From positions 13,732,001 through 13,796,000 of the forward strand of contig NC_134017.1 in assembly GCF_040712315.1 (NCBI RefSeq): DNA of 64,000 bases, in the 5' to 3' direction. The notes below the pieces were generated by a model. It ran no database searches and was not told the origin of the DNA. It saw only the letters and a list, made by a program, of their open reading frames with translations. Shown piece after piece: positions 1-11,276 of this stretch; the stretch's first letter is position 1; each line of letters starts with the position of its first letter. A program made the position numbers and the translations under genes. Source of the stretch: Castanea sativa (Eukaryota; Streptophyta; Magnoliopsida; Fagales; Fagaceae).

Positions 1-298
1 TTTGAAAGCTCGTGCTCCTGCTGTTGTCTCTCCCTCCTCTTCTTGGCACTTTCTTTCTCTTTACTTATAATCAGATTCAATAGAGACTAGGGTATAGTAG
101 AATCAATATAATTTCACATGGTTTTAGAATCAATCACGAAATTTTACATGTTTAAAATGATAATCTTTACAAGTGAAAATTTAGCCTTTTATTTAAGAAT
201 TAATTTCTATTAGTATATTATTTGCTTTCTTATTTGATTTTATATTTTAATTCAGAACAAAACACAGCCACAACTTTAAAGCAGCAGTCTGCATTTTT
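1..298. other. Intergenic sequence, nothing recognised
   Basis: AT-rich sequence without a convincing reading frame or repeat. Homology to the second copy of the duplicated block begins just to its right. Confidence 0.5.
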
Positions 299-3200
299 GG
301 ATTTAGGTATATATTATTAGAATTTGGGTATCATTGTATTGCATTCTGCACTTAGTCCAACCTGCTGACAGCCTATTCTATATGGAACCTAGACTTACAT
401 TTGTCAATCCAAAGTATGGTCTCAAAGCCTTCTCCATGCCTTTCAAACATTTCTTACATTGAACTCGAAAACCAAGTGCAGCAACGAGGGCTTTCTGAGC
501 AGCTGCAGGAGGGATTCTTTGCATCTGTATGCTCCAACTGAATTGTCTTAATCTTTCCTAGGTTGAAAAGGTAGCGGCAGAACTGCAAGAGAGAACAGTT
601 GTTTCAGAATGTGCAGCTTAAAAAATTGAAACAACTTAAAATAGAAGCCACGTTTACTGCCCCATTAGTGAGATTTGAAACTAAGAAACCCTTCCATCCC
701 TCCACTCGAAAAAATAAAGAAAAATAGTTCCTTCACTATTATCTGTAATTTTTCTACAGCAATTGGATCCTGTCCATCTATGCTTTCTTTGACATGAACT
801 AAATGTTCAACCTTTTGTAATAATTATAATATCACTGACTGAACCCTAAAAACTAAATATTACAGTTGCACATATGCAACTTTGCCTCCCATAGAAATCT
901 GAACCATATCCTACATGTCAGTGACCCCAAAGTGTAATGGGCATATAGCCTTTTAGTAAAAATAATTTTTTTTTGAGATACTTATAATATGCAGCTAACC
1001 CCTGCAGTTCAAACCCTTTCCTCCTTGTTGGTTTATCTGATCCAACTCACTTATCAAAAAATAAAATAAATAAAATTTACCTGACCCAACTCATCATGGC
1101 ACAAGGTCACAATCCCTGCAGGGAAAGAGGATACTGTGAATACATGAATGTCCAAGTTAATCATACAATCGATTAGTATGAATGAGAGACAATATCATTT
1201 AATCTACATAGTTGCCTCACCGATAAAGAGAAAATTAATCCCTGATAATCAGATAGTCATGATGAAGAAAACTCACCCTCTAATTTCAGCAAGGCCCCTA
1301 GTGAGTTCATAGCTAAGAGAATAATAGAAGTAGAGCCTAGATGCTAGAAAATCAACGGCTCTCCTAATAATGTTCTTCAATTGAACAATGCAAGCCAAGG
1401 CACGAGCTTTAGCCTGAGAGACATCAAAAGCAATGTTAAAAACCACAATGACTCAAGCAGGGGAAAAAGGTCAAAAAAGAAAGGACCTTGATCTAACCAT
1501 GTTACCTCATTGTATCTCTTCTGATCAATGAGAAATATTAGCACGAGAAAATAGCAGTAAATCTCTAGCTCTAGCAAGGAGTGTTTTGCAACAGTTTGAG
1601 TCCCAGATGTAGCAGTGTCAACATCCATGTCGTGTTCATCCTCCTGTAACTAACCTTTATCAGTTTTAGTGTTCAAAAGCATGATTAAACATTCAATATA
1701 TAAATTCTGATTGTTATGAAAATAATTATCAACTAATTATTCTTGTAATTTAGGATGCTCAACAATATTAAATGCAATGGTCTGTGCCTCCGTAATACTA
1801 AAGTCATTATATTTCTAAATTTTTTTAAAAGAAATTTATTAAGTAAATAATGATAATTAAATCCAATCTGAAAGTAATTTAAACTCCAAGAAAACGTAAA
1901 ACATATGTTTGAACAATTACACATAAGTATAAATTGTTAAGTAGAAATTAGATTGCAAATCAAACCCTGCCAGCCTTTGAATTCAATTTCCATTAACCTT
2001 TCTTCATATGAACCTCATTCATATTACCATATTCATTCACTTGAAAACCATGTGCAAAGGCTAAAACATTTGGCATCATTGGATATGGGGCACACAGTGG
2101 CATCATTTACTTGATTGGAGTGTAGTAGCATATGGAGGAACTATGGGTGTTAATGGGTGGGTAAAACTGGGCTAAAAGGACTAGCAAACATGCATGATCC
2201 AACTAGATGCACTACCATATTGAGTCCAATCAATTAGGTTCATCTTCATTGGTATCATAGTTGCTTGATCCAATTAGTCAGCATCAAAGGGAAACATTTG
2301 AGGAAATTGTGGTTGGATGAGGATTGAAAGTGCTAGACTCGAAACATCAAGGAGATAGGTTGTTTGCTGTTAAAAAATCCAATGTGTAACTACTAACTAG
2401 AATGGTTCTGGTTCTGGCTTGCAAGGAATGCTAGACATGAAATTATTTTTGCTTGGGCTCGGCTTGTTTATCAAACAAGCATAAAAAGGCTCAAGCTCGA
2501 CCTGTTTATAAATAAACAAATATGAATGCACTTGTTATCAAGTCTAACTTGAGTTGTTTATCAATGAGATATAACAAGCTCAATTTTCTTGGAAATGTTT
2601 ATCTATCAATTGAATGAGCTTTTTGTCACTAAAATTGCATTGCAGATGCACTGCAGCCTCTAGCAAGATCTATATCATTCTGATCAAGGAACCAAGCACA
2701 AGACCTTTGCTCAGACTTTGCTTGCCAGACAAGAACTTCCACATCCCATTTTAACACTCATCTTAGGGCTTCTTTTCTTTCCAATTTTTTGTTCCATTTT
2801 TTCTTTTATTTTGTTGGTTCATAGTAAGATCTCTAATCTAATCCAACATTCTCATCTTAGGGCTTCTTGTCTTTTCTCTCTTTTGCTTCATTTTTATTTT
2901 CTTTGTTTGGATTTAAGGTCTATAATCTAATCTTTTACAAGTTACAACACAATTAGAAAGGCACAAAAAAAGTTAGAAGTAAAATGTCATATCCTTTCAT
3001 GAAATTGCCACAAGAATTGTTAAGAGCTTCGATGGCAAGTAGTGTTTACGAGTTGATTGAAATATTGAAGAAAGGATATGACTGACCTCCAAGAATTGAG
3101 AGGGAGAAGAGAGAACAGGAAACAAATTGTTGGTTAATTTTTGCAAGATCTCATTACAAAGCCAAATACCTAGCTGAACTAGTAATTCTTTATGCCAGCT

Positions 3201-3336
3201 GGCATACCTCTAACAACCTACCAATCAGTCACATGCTCCAACAATGGAGCACATGCTCTAAATTTAATGTCTGCTACACTACTAAAATAGCATAATACTG
3301 CCCTTATCAACATACACATGTGCCTAAGTAATTACA
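299..3336. repeat. Duplicated segment, copy A
   Basis: Two blocks of this segment, about 299-1115 and 2560-3336, reappear at about 5585-6925 and 7833-8640 with nearly constant offsets of 5286 to 5304 bp. The left edge of the match is the stretch beginning ggatttaggtatatattatt and the right edge is the stretch ending cctaagtaattaca. The middles (about 1650-2550 and 6930-7830) have diverged or been replaced. The first block holds RPN3-like pseudo-exons. The second is non-coding, with no gene recognised. The F-box gene lies between the copies and is not duplicated within the window. Confidence 0.8.
399..1643 (-). pseudogene. 26S proteasome subunit RPN3 (PSMD3) pseudogene, copy A
   Basis: RPN3 is a non-ATPase lid subunit of the 26S proteasome (PCI-domain family). 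On the minus strand I can read four exons in gene order with plausible splice sites. They are 1643-1506 (starts EDEHDMDVDTATSGTQ and includes LEIYCYFLVLIFLIDQKRYN), 1413-1277 (includes DFLASRLYFYYSLSYELTRG), about 1134-1081 (ends CHDELGQ before gtaaat) and 582-399 (starts FCRYLFNLGKIKTIQLE). The exon for the HYNLYDQAEKL region is missing. The last exon has a one-base frame break after HTDAK and lacks about 22 codons around the NKWAIIV stretch. The N-terminal exon and everything C-terminal of the ALRPYFGLTN motif are absent. It is therefore a fragmentary pseudogene. Family assignment rests on recognising conserved RPN3 motifs. Confidence 0.85.
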
Positions 3337-3700
3337 ACCGGTCTTGAATTAGTTCATACAAGCAAGCAAGCTTTTATTACACATAGTCACTACTTAACAC
3401 AGCACTAGAGTAGCTCATAGGCTCAGGCAGCACCAGATCAAAGCACACAACACCACTGCAGTAGCTCTAGGAATTAGACAACACCAGATCACAGCACACA
3501 TATGAAACAAACATAATATGAGATTTCCAAGAAGCATTAAGTTTTGGTATAAGTCAAGAATAAAATTCACCTACATTACATCAATACTTTTCTGCCTACC
3601 TCAAAACAAGATGATACCAAAGGAAACAATATGATAATGGTCTCATTGGTATCACACTTACATAACAAAATCCTATGATTATCACTAACAATTTCACTTC

Positions 3701-5032
3701 TTATCCAGATAGTTTAGTTGCTTCATTAAGTAACACAAGGCTTTCCACAAAAGTAGTAGCTATATCTGGAACCTTTTGGAAACCAAGATCCTTCTCATGT
3801 AAAGTCTCAAGGTCAAGTGAAACAACCACATACTTCTTCTGTCCACCATTGGTTATAGGATAAACTTTCTTTATAACTAGCAATTCACCACCACTGGTGC
3901 AACCAAAGAAATGTACAGAGACAACATTTTCAAACTGGACAAAAAAAAGTTTACTCCATGATTCATGTACACCATACTCCCCTATCACCCATATGAAGCA
4001 TGAATGAGGTGTATGCAACCTCATAAAGTCATTGTATTCGTCTTTGTTGACATGGTTGAATCTGAGGTTGAGGTAACCCAATGTAATGAAGGCCAGTTTT
4101 CCCTTGAACACCATCAGAGATTTTGGGCCCGCCATTAGACCTTGTGGTAGCAGTTTTTGTTCATCAGGAAGTGCCACCTCTTTAAATTTTTCATTATTGA
4201 CATCAAATGACAATATCATGTGATAAGGCACGGCTGTACAAAATTCTCCCAACCAATGCAAAGCCCCACTAACAAATGTAGAAGTCCTATTGTTGAAAGC
4301 GGAGACCGTAACAATGTGTGTCAATGACATTCCAACCCTTCTCCAAGAGTTGGAGCTTAATGTGTAAACATCAGCTCCAAGCTCAACCCAATGGGGGTTG
4401 GGTTTGGGTGCAGGCATATGAGAGATCATGACAACCTTGTAGTCATTGTTGTTGGACTGATAAGCAAATCCAGTAGAAATCCAATCACGTTTGGTTGGGG
4501 AACAATCAGGCAACCTCTTAAATTTTCTAATGCTAGGGATCCACAAATATATATGAGGGGAAGTTTTATATTTGTGAGATGAAGTTTTTCTTATTTCAGT
4601 GAGACACACCAGGTCATTGCATGAACTAACCGAGTGGGCATTAGAAAAAAGAAAAGTAGAGGGAATTGGGTACTCAGAAATCCTATTAAATTTGTGGTCA
4701 TAACCATCAATAAAGATTGGGATGTTGCTGTTAAAAGGAATAGAATTATTTATGAGATATGCTAAGTTGTTGTTGTTGTTGTTAAGATTAAGATTAAGGT
4801 GGGTGGAGATGAAATTAGGAGTGGTGATTGAGGAATCCCAGGTTTTAGAAACACACCTGAATCTTAGGACTAATTTGACAGGTAGGTTTGCCAAGATGTT
4901 GAGTACAATGTCATGTGGGAGATGGTCCTTCTTTTGTCGGAGGATCCAACGAGGTTCCTTTGTTTGAGACATCGAGAAGCCTTTCAGGATAAGACCCAGA
5001 AAGCCAAAGAGGTTGGTTGGAGTCACCAACAA
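3701..5032 (-). CDS. F-box/FBA-type protein (SCF E3 ligase substrate adaptor)
   Basis: This is an uninterrupted 443-residue frame, or 423 residues if translation starts at Met21 (codon 4972-4970, MSQTKEPRW). I favour the inner Met because the first 20 residues are hydrophobic and unlike F-box N-termini. The F-box spans about residues 36-80 and includes HLPHDIVLNILANLPVKLVL and FRCVSKTWDSSI; in this family it binds SKP1/ASK within an SCF ubiquitin ligase. An F-box-associated (FBA) domain follows, with CNDLVCL, the IYLWIPSIRKFKRLP strand and DYKVVMIS repeat-like blades. A run of Asn codons (residues about 84-92) expands the linker after the F-box. Many plant F-box/FBA genes are intronless, as this one is. 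The target protein is unknown. It ends LSG-TAA at 3701. It is the only host gene here without a visible lesion. Length and layout resemble CPR1/CPR30-like F-box proteins, but orthology is not claimed. Confidence 0.85.
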   Translation of the reverse strand: MLVTPTNLFGFLGLILKGFSMSQTKEPRWILRQKKDHLPHDIVLNILANLPVKLVLRFRCVSKTWDSSITTPNFISTHLNLNLNNNNNNLAYLINNSIPFNSNIPIFIDGYDHKFNRISEYPIPSTFLFSNAHSVSSCNDLVCLTEIRKTSSHKYKTSPHIYLWIPSIRKFKRLPDCSPTKRDWISTGFAYQSNNNDYKVVMISHMPAPKPNPHWVELGADVYTLSSNSWRRVGMSLTHIVTVSAFNNRTSTFVSGALHWLGEFCTAVPYHMILSFDVNNEKFKEVALPDEQKLLPQGLMAGPKSLMVFKGKLAFITLGYLNLRFNHVNKDEYNDFMRLHTPHSCFIWVIGEYGVHESWSKLFFVQFENVVSVHFFGCTSGGELLVIKKVYPITNGGQKKYVVVSLDLETLHEKDLGFQKVPDIATTFVESLVLLNEATKLSG

Positions 5033-5148
5033 AAAACAACAAGCTCAGGCTACTGAACTCAAGAAGATGAAGAGGAAAAGGTTGCTGATGATGAAGAGGA
5101 AAAACTGTAGTCTCAGTTTAGCCACATTCTGCATGGCATGTGATCTAC

Positions 5149-5158
5149 ATTTATAATA
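5149..5158 (-). promoter_or_regulatory. Possible TATA box of the F-box gene
   Basis: The minus strand reads tattataaat about 120 bp upstream of the outer ATG and about 180 bp upstream of the inner ATG. The spacing suits a short leader. Such AT-rich matches are common here, so this is suggestive only. Confidence 0.3.
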
Positions 5159-5159
5159 C

Positions 5160-5584
5160 AGCTTTCTATCTGGACTATAAAAACATGAAAGAGTTTTCTT
5201 AGAAGATTTTCTTTTCAAAGTCCTACTTTTAAAGCTAAGAGAAGATAATCATAAAATTACAATTCTCTAACCTTGTTCTCTAATGTGCTATTGATGGGTA
5301 CTGATGAAAAAAACCTATGCTAGCAACGGGTTGGTTCAGGATCTAGATTTGATTTGGAATCAGATAAACATTATCATGAGAAATAATATTTGATGATTTG
5401 AACTCAAATGTTCCTGACCCATATTAAATGCCTATCTTCAACTTTTAAGGGATCATCATTTACTGCTTTGTCTCTTTGACTCAAAAGAATAAATTTTCTA
5501 AAATTATCCTTAAAACTTTTTGAACTTTTCAAAAAGACACAACCTTATGTAAATATGAAAAGTTATAGTATCATTTCTAAACTT
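5160..5584. other. Intergenic sequence upstream of the F-box gene
   Basis: No coding or repeat structure was recognised between the F-box promoter region and the start of duplicated copy B. Confidence 0.4.
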
Positions 5585-5717
5585 GGATTTAGGTATATAT
5601 TATTAGAACTTGGATGTCATTGTATCTGCATTCTGCACTTAGTCCAACTTGCTGACAACCCTATATTATATGGAAAAACTAAAATGAACAACTAAAGTAC
5701 TGGGAACCAAGACTTAC

Positions 5718-6927
5718 ATTTGTCAATTCAAAGGATGGTCTCAAAGCCTGATCCACGCCATTCTGCATAAAAATGGTCCTTCCAGGAATTTCTCCTAGCA
5801 GTAAGCAAACAATGATTGCCCACTTGTTACATTGAACTTGAAAACCAAGTGCAGCAACAGGGGCTTTCTGAGCCATAGCAGGAGGGATTCTTTGCATCTG
5901 TATGCTCCAACTGAATTGTCCTAATCTTTCCTAGGTTGAAACGGTAGCGGCAGAACTGCAAGAGAGAACATTTGTTTCAGAATGTGCAGCATATAAAAGT
6001 AAAACAATTTAAAATGGAAGCCACGTTTACTACTCCATCAGTGAGATTCGAATCTAAGAAACCCTTCCATCCCTCCACCCAATAAAAGAAAGAAAAATAG
6101 CTCCTTCACTATTATTTGTAATTTTTCTACAGCAATTGGATCCTGTCCATCTATGTTTTCTTTGACATGAACTAAATTTTCACTAACATTTTCCATTTCT
6201 TTAAAAGTTTACAAATCATATATAATTTAAAGCAAACATAGGTAACAATATATTTAGTAAAGACCAGTGATGGAATTGCTAGGAAGCAAGCATGAGGAAG
6301 GGACAGAAGGTTGACAAGAATTCCATTAAAAGATGCCTTCGATAAGCTATGTCATGTCATTTTATTATCTCAGGCATAATTGTTTGACCTTTTGCAATAA
6401 TTATACTATCACTAGACTGAACCCTAAAAACTAAATATTACAGTTGCAGATATGCAACTTGGCCTCCCACAGAAATCTGAACCATATCCTACATGTCAAT
6501 GACCCCAAAGTGTAATGGGCATATAGCTTTTTAGTATAAACAATTTTTTTTTTTTTTTTTGAGATAGTTAGTATATGCAGCTAACCCCCGCAGCTTGAAC
6601 CACTTCCCCCTTGTACCTCCAAGCACTTTGTGCATGGAGAGGTGCCAATAGAACTACATGGCTCTAGGCAGCTTTGATGTAAAAACAATTTAGAGTTACC
6701 TGGTGTTTTGAATGGGCTCCAAATTGAGGTGCCTTTGACAGAAGCTTCTTTGCCTGATCATATAAGTTGTAATGATCAGGCAAAGAAGTGTTTCCTGCAT
6801 CATACCAATATACACGTATAAGACACCGGTAATATAGACGCATATAATCTATCAATTAGAAATTTATCCGATCCAATTCACTTATCAAAAAATTAAATAA
6901 ATAAAATTTACCTGACCCAACTCTTAG
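5718..6927 (-). pseudogene. 26S proteasome subunit RPN3 (PSMD3) pseudogene, copy B
   Basis: Three exon remnants are readable on the minus strand. At about 6927-6912 only ELGQ plus the splice donor remains. The exon 6794-6700 has the acceptor gcag then ETLL, a deletion with frame change, then HYNLYDQAKKLLSKAPQFGA. The exon 5955-5718 starts FCRYRFNLGKIRTIQLEHTD and, after a frame break, continues VAALGFQVQCNKWAIIVCLL and ALRPSFELTN before gtaagtc. The frame break after DAK is the same one-base deletion as in copy A, so the gene was probably broken before the segment duplicated. Unlike copy A it retains the NKWAIIV to VFMQ region. Confidence 0.85.
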
Positions 6928-7664
6928 GGTGTGCATTCAAGTACACGGGTAGCTACATAAAGCCGATGCAGTGCAAGACCTTTTTTTTGTACTTTGTGGC
7001 TAAGTTCATTGTTTCAGAAACGCAAATTTCATAAAATCACATCAAAATCTAAACTTCAACACGCAATTCCCAATATATAAGCAAAACAATCAAATCCCAG
7101 GTCACCAATTTCAAAAAATCCATGTCTACTTTGTGGCTAAGTTCATTGTCTGTGAAAACACCAATTTCACAAAACCAAAGAAAAATCTAAACTTTAAAAC
7201 GCAATTAGCAATATTTGAGCAAATCCCAAAAAAAAAAAAAAAAAAAAAGATTGCCAATTCCACAAATTCAACATCAGCCAAAAAAATTTAGATTATAATG
7301 CAAAAACCCAAAACAGAAATAAAAAAAATAAAAAAAATAAAAAAGTAGGGATGTATAAAATTATAAAAAATTATAGGAATATATGACTGTTTTTAGAGGT
7401 TGATATTACAGTGCAGAGTTGAGAAGAATGCCATTAAAAGATGTCTTCGATAAGCTGTCGTGTCATGTTTATTATCTCTGGCTTAATTGTTCAACCTTTT
7501 GCAATAATTGTAACTATCACTGGATTGAACCCTAAAAAGTCAATAATATATAGTTGCAGATACACAACTTGGCCTCCTGCAGAAATCTGAACCATATCCT
7601 ATGTTTTAGTGACCACAAAGTGTAATGGGTATATAGCTTTGTACTAAAAACAATTAAGAGTTAC

Positions 7665-7775
7665 CTGTTGTTTTGAATGGGCTTCAAACTGAGGTACCTT
7701 TGACCCAAGCTTCTCTGCCTGATCATATAAGCTGTAATGAAGGTATTTGCAAAGTAGTAGGTTAAGAAGTGTTTC
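7665..7775 (-). pseudogene. Isolated RPN3-like exon, copy C
   Basis: A complete 111-nt exon can be translated without a stop: ETLLNLLLCKYLHYSLYDQA, then EKLGSKVPQFEAHSKQQ, followed by a gtaact donor. This is the exon that copy A has lost and copy B keeps only in damaged form. The expected acceptor AG has become AC (gcac), so even this exon could not splice normally. It belongs to a local duplication (7414-7790) of the copy B sequence at 6294-6800. Confidence 0.8.
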
Positions 7776-8641
7776 GTGCACTATCTGTCATCTCAATCTT
7801 TCTGTCACAGGAACGAGATAGTGCGATCCCCATGAGAAGTGATATAACAAGCTCAATTTTCTTGGAAATGTTTATTTGTCAGTTGAATGAACTGTTTGTC
7901 ACTAAAATTGCCACTAGCAAGATACATATCATTCTGATCAAGGAACCATGCACAAGACATTTTCTGGGCCTATGCTCACCAAATAAAAACTTCCACATCA
8001 CAATTTTAACATTCTCATCTTAGGGCTTCTTTTCTTCCCTCTTTTTTGTTCCATTTTAATTTTATTTTGTTTAGATCGTAGTAAGATCTCTAATTTAATC
8101 TGAAATTCTCACCTTAGAGCTTCTTCTTTTCGCTCTCTTTTGCTCTTTTTTTTTATTTTATTTGGTTGGATTTAAATAAGATCTTTAATACAATCGTTTA
8201 CAAGTTATAACACCATCAGAGAGGCACACAAAAAGTTACAAGTAAAATATCATAATTCTTTCATGAAATTGCCACAGGCATTGTTAAGAGCTTTGGTTGC
8301 AGGTAGTGTTTAGGGGTTGATTGAAATATTGAAGGATATGACTGACCTCCAAGAATTAAGAGGGGGAAGAGAGAACAGGAAACAAATTTTTGGTTAATTT
8401 CTGCATGATCTCCTTACAATGTTGAATACCTATTTGTACATGTATCATCCTGACCAGTAGATAAACTACCTAGCTGATCTAGTAACACCTTGTGCCAGCT
8501 GGCATAACTACCTCTAACAAACTATCAATTAGTCACATGCCCCAACAATTGAGCACATGCTCTAATTTTAATATCTTCTACACTACTAAGCTAGCATAAT
8601 ACTGCCCTTATCAACATACACATGTGCCTAAGTAATTACAT

Positions 8642-8663
8642 CCAGTCAAAGACCTTTGACTGG
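8642..8663. repeat. Perfect 10-bp inverted repeat at the edge of copy B
   Basis: CCAGTCAAAG and CTTTGACTGG are exact reverse complements separated by two bases. The right arm continues into gactggtctcacctt, which recurs at about 8740-8755. It lies exactly at the end of the duplicated segment, so it may mark a rearrangement or insertion junction. Confidence 0.5.
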
Positions 8664-8837
8664 TCTCACCTTTTGGTTCCATCAATGCAAATTGACCATC
8701 GAAAATCATCTCCGTTTTCTTCTCCTCACTGGTTCCTTGACTGGTCTCACCTTGCCTGAAAAGAACACAAGCAAATACTAATATTCAAATCATTTAACCA
8801 TAAAGAGATGCCTATGTAATCGGTATAAGAGGGGGAG

Positions 8838-11276
8838 TACCATGTCCAGTCCCACAGTCAGGAGGATGTGTCCATGTCCGTTGCGGCCTTCGCGGCCGAT
8901 CCTCACTGTGTGAAGCCTCTGGTGGGGGGGTGGGTATCTCTGTCTGGATGGCACCAGGGGTGGGTAGCCCAAGGGTGGGCATGAATCTCATCTCATCTCA
9001 TCTCTACCACATACATCTGAAGGGATAGTGCCAGTAGTCGGTGGGGGAGAGGATGTGGGTGGGCAAGTATCATCGCGAACCATGGATGGGGACCGACATG
9101 TCTAGGAAAATGTATGGAATGGACCTACATCATCATGTGCCATGGAGCCCATGTCATAACTAGTGTCAAAACACATCTCATTTGATGTCTGACTTGCCTC
9201 CTCCATGGTGTGGTCATGCACGTGTGTGTGACGCCCACCCGATGTGTGACGGCGACCAGTTGTGGGACGGCGACTAGATGTATGATGCTGACTAAATTGA
9301 CGACCTCCATGCCCTTGACGTCCACCTGCTTGCCGACCACGTCCTACAGCCGGTTCACTTGCATTGCCCATAGTGCGTGCATCATCCAAGGTCAATCGAT
9401 TGATCTCTTCAACAAATTGCAAGGCATTAATACAGTCGGTTCGAACTTCGCCATAATCCTCAACTGTGATTCAACCTGTCACAAGTATACAAGAGTAGTG
9501 TTAGGATTTGGAACTAAACTATGCGAAGCGAGGTACATTTATAACAGAACAGTCTTTGTAAACTTACCAAAGTGTCCTAGTATAAGGTCTCTTTTGTAAT
9601 ATGCCGAATAGTGATGGGGCGATACCACACCATATACTCGTCATTATAGCTCATTACCCCATGAAAGGGTGGTGCTTCGACAATTGTGGCGTGCGCAGCC
9701 CATCTAGCAATATGAGTGGCATGTTCTTGAACCTAGTTTTTTTCGTGCTTGCCCTAGAGTGTTATCTTTTGAAGTTCAATTAAAGTATCGACATTGTCCG
9801 GTACGCCTTGCTTCATCCCAAACTGTCAAAGAACACATTCAGGGTGATGGCCTTTAACCATTCAAAAATGTATGAGCGGCACGATGAACCTCCATATGTG
9901 TTGGCCTACCATACAATATGCGGGCAGGGAACCCAAATAGTCTCTATATGGCTCCTAGATAATCGATAATGATCCAACAAATGCAAACAACCATATTAAC
10001 AATATAATTAGACAAAAATGTGTAACGAATGTGACCAATACATGCCAAAGTGGTTCTCACTTGTAAGGCACAATACCTGATTTGGCCGAAGCAAAGCAAG
10101 TGACACACGATAGGCGCGTAGGACATGCATTGGATGGTCAGTTGTTATTTTAGCCCCTTTCCATCTACCAAACAACACATACATAACCTTCATATTAGTT
10201 ACTTACATAATTCCCATGCGAAAAAAATTAATGCAGAAATGTAAAATGATAACTAAGATGAAGATCCTACATACCTGATAGCAAGTGGACCTGGGGGCAA
10301 TGCCTGGTGTGGATGCCTCATCATAGGACATATTTGTGGAAACCTTGCCCACGCCCACAACTGCACTAATAGCAGTGCACTGCCAATTTGCTTGGCTGTC
10401 TTCTCTAGTGCCTTACAGAGGTGTTTATATAGCCAACATAGTGTTGCACTACCCCAACTATAATTCTTTCCATTGCTGATTGGATTGAAAAATTGTAGAT
10501 ACATGATTGAGAGCCGTTCGTCCGACTTGTCCATAAACAGTATACTACCCAACATTTGGAGTATGTAAAACCGAGCATACTGCTGCACACGCACCTCAGT
10601 GGCGTCAGCTGGATGAGGGTTGCGAAACTGCTCCTCTAGCCATTTGGCTTTTATCCTCGGCCCTTCCAACACTGCAGTGTTCTTTTTCGTACCAACTGGT
10701 CTGTCCGGTGAAGGGGGTACCTAGCAATTCGATGCAAAAGTCACGCCAGTTGTCCATATGAGTGAATCCCACCACCGGCAAGCCATGTACAGGTACCCCC
10801 ATTATGACCTTTATGTCTTGTAGCGTGATGGTTATCTCACCGTGGGGCAAGTGGAATGAGTGCGTTTCTAGCTGCCATCTCTCCACTAAGGCCGTGATCA
10901 GTGCATGGTCAAGGTCCATATGTGGACCCAAAGTAGCCCATCTAACCCCACATCTATGATATAAGTGGCAATCCGTGGATCTAACCCACCATCAAACAGA
11001 CCTTTATCTCGGTGACGACAAGTCAGTACACCTGGCACTTCCTGCTAACAAAGCAGCTTAGTATTAATAATAGCATTCACTAACCACGTAATAATTACAC
11101 TTCAAACATAAATACCCAAAATCTTTCTACTACATATATTGATTACGATTTTGGACACAAGTGCATACCTCGCTTGCCAAAGGAGCATTCCAAAGCAAAC
11201 TTGAACGATGCATAGGTTGCCTCGCCAAGACAGTCCCTATAAAGGATCCTACTCGATGTGGGTCCATATCTGGCAT
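8838..11276 (-). pseudogene. Plant mobile domain (PMD, aminotransferase-like) gene, frame-broken
   Basis: PMD proteins belong to a family shared by MULE and Gypsy transposons and a few domesticated genes such as MAIN; databases often mislabel them as serine/threonine phosphatase 7 long form. Exon 1 is 11276-11169 (starts MPDMDPHRVGSFIGTVLARQ). Exon 2 is 11041-10275, with DKGLFDGGLDPRIATYIIDV, ALITALVERWQLETHSFHLP, the TLQDIKVIMGVPVHGLP core and later LLVQLWAWARFP. Exon 3 is 10164-10077 (WKGAKITTDHPMHVLRAYRV). Further pieces near 9950-9600 read GRPTHMEVHRAAHTFL and HGVMSYNDEYMVWYRPI. A Gly/Arg/His-rich tail lies at 9422-9102, and a Pro/Arg tail (RPRRPQRTWTHPPDCGTGHG) ends near 8838. One base is missing near 10925 and one is extra in the G5 run at 10713-10717. 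More stops occur near 9770-9950. It is probably a decayed transposon-derived gene, although the upstream exons are well preserved. Confidence 0.8.

Larger units (their letters stand above)
5585..8640. repeat. Duplicated segment, copy B
   Basis: This is the partner of copy A (see 299-3336). The match ends abruptly at 8640, just after cctaagtaattaca. Beyond it lies a short palindrome and then the PMD gene instead of the F-box gene found beyond copy A. Within copy B, 6294-6800 is duplicated again at 7414-7790. The 7833-8640 block is non-coding. The stretch 6930-7413 contains A-rich low-complexity sequence and no gene. Confidence 0.8.

Noticed and set aside
9210..9599. 129-residue plus-strand frame
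   Set aside because: It is antisense to the Gly/Arg-rich tail and downstream exons of the PMD gene, which explain the open frame.
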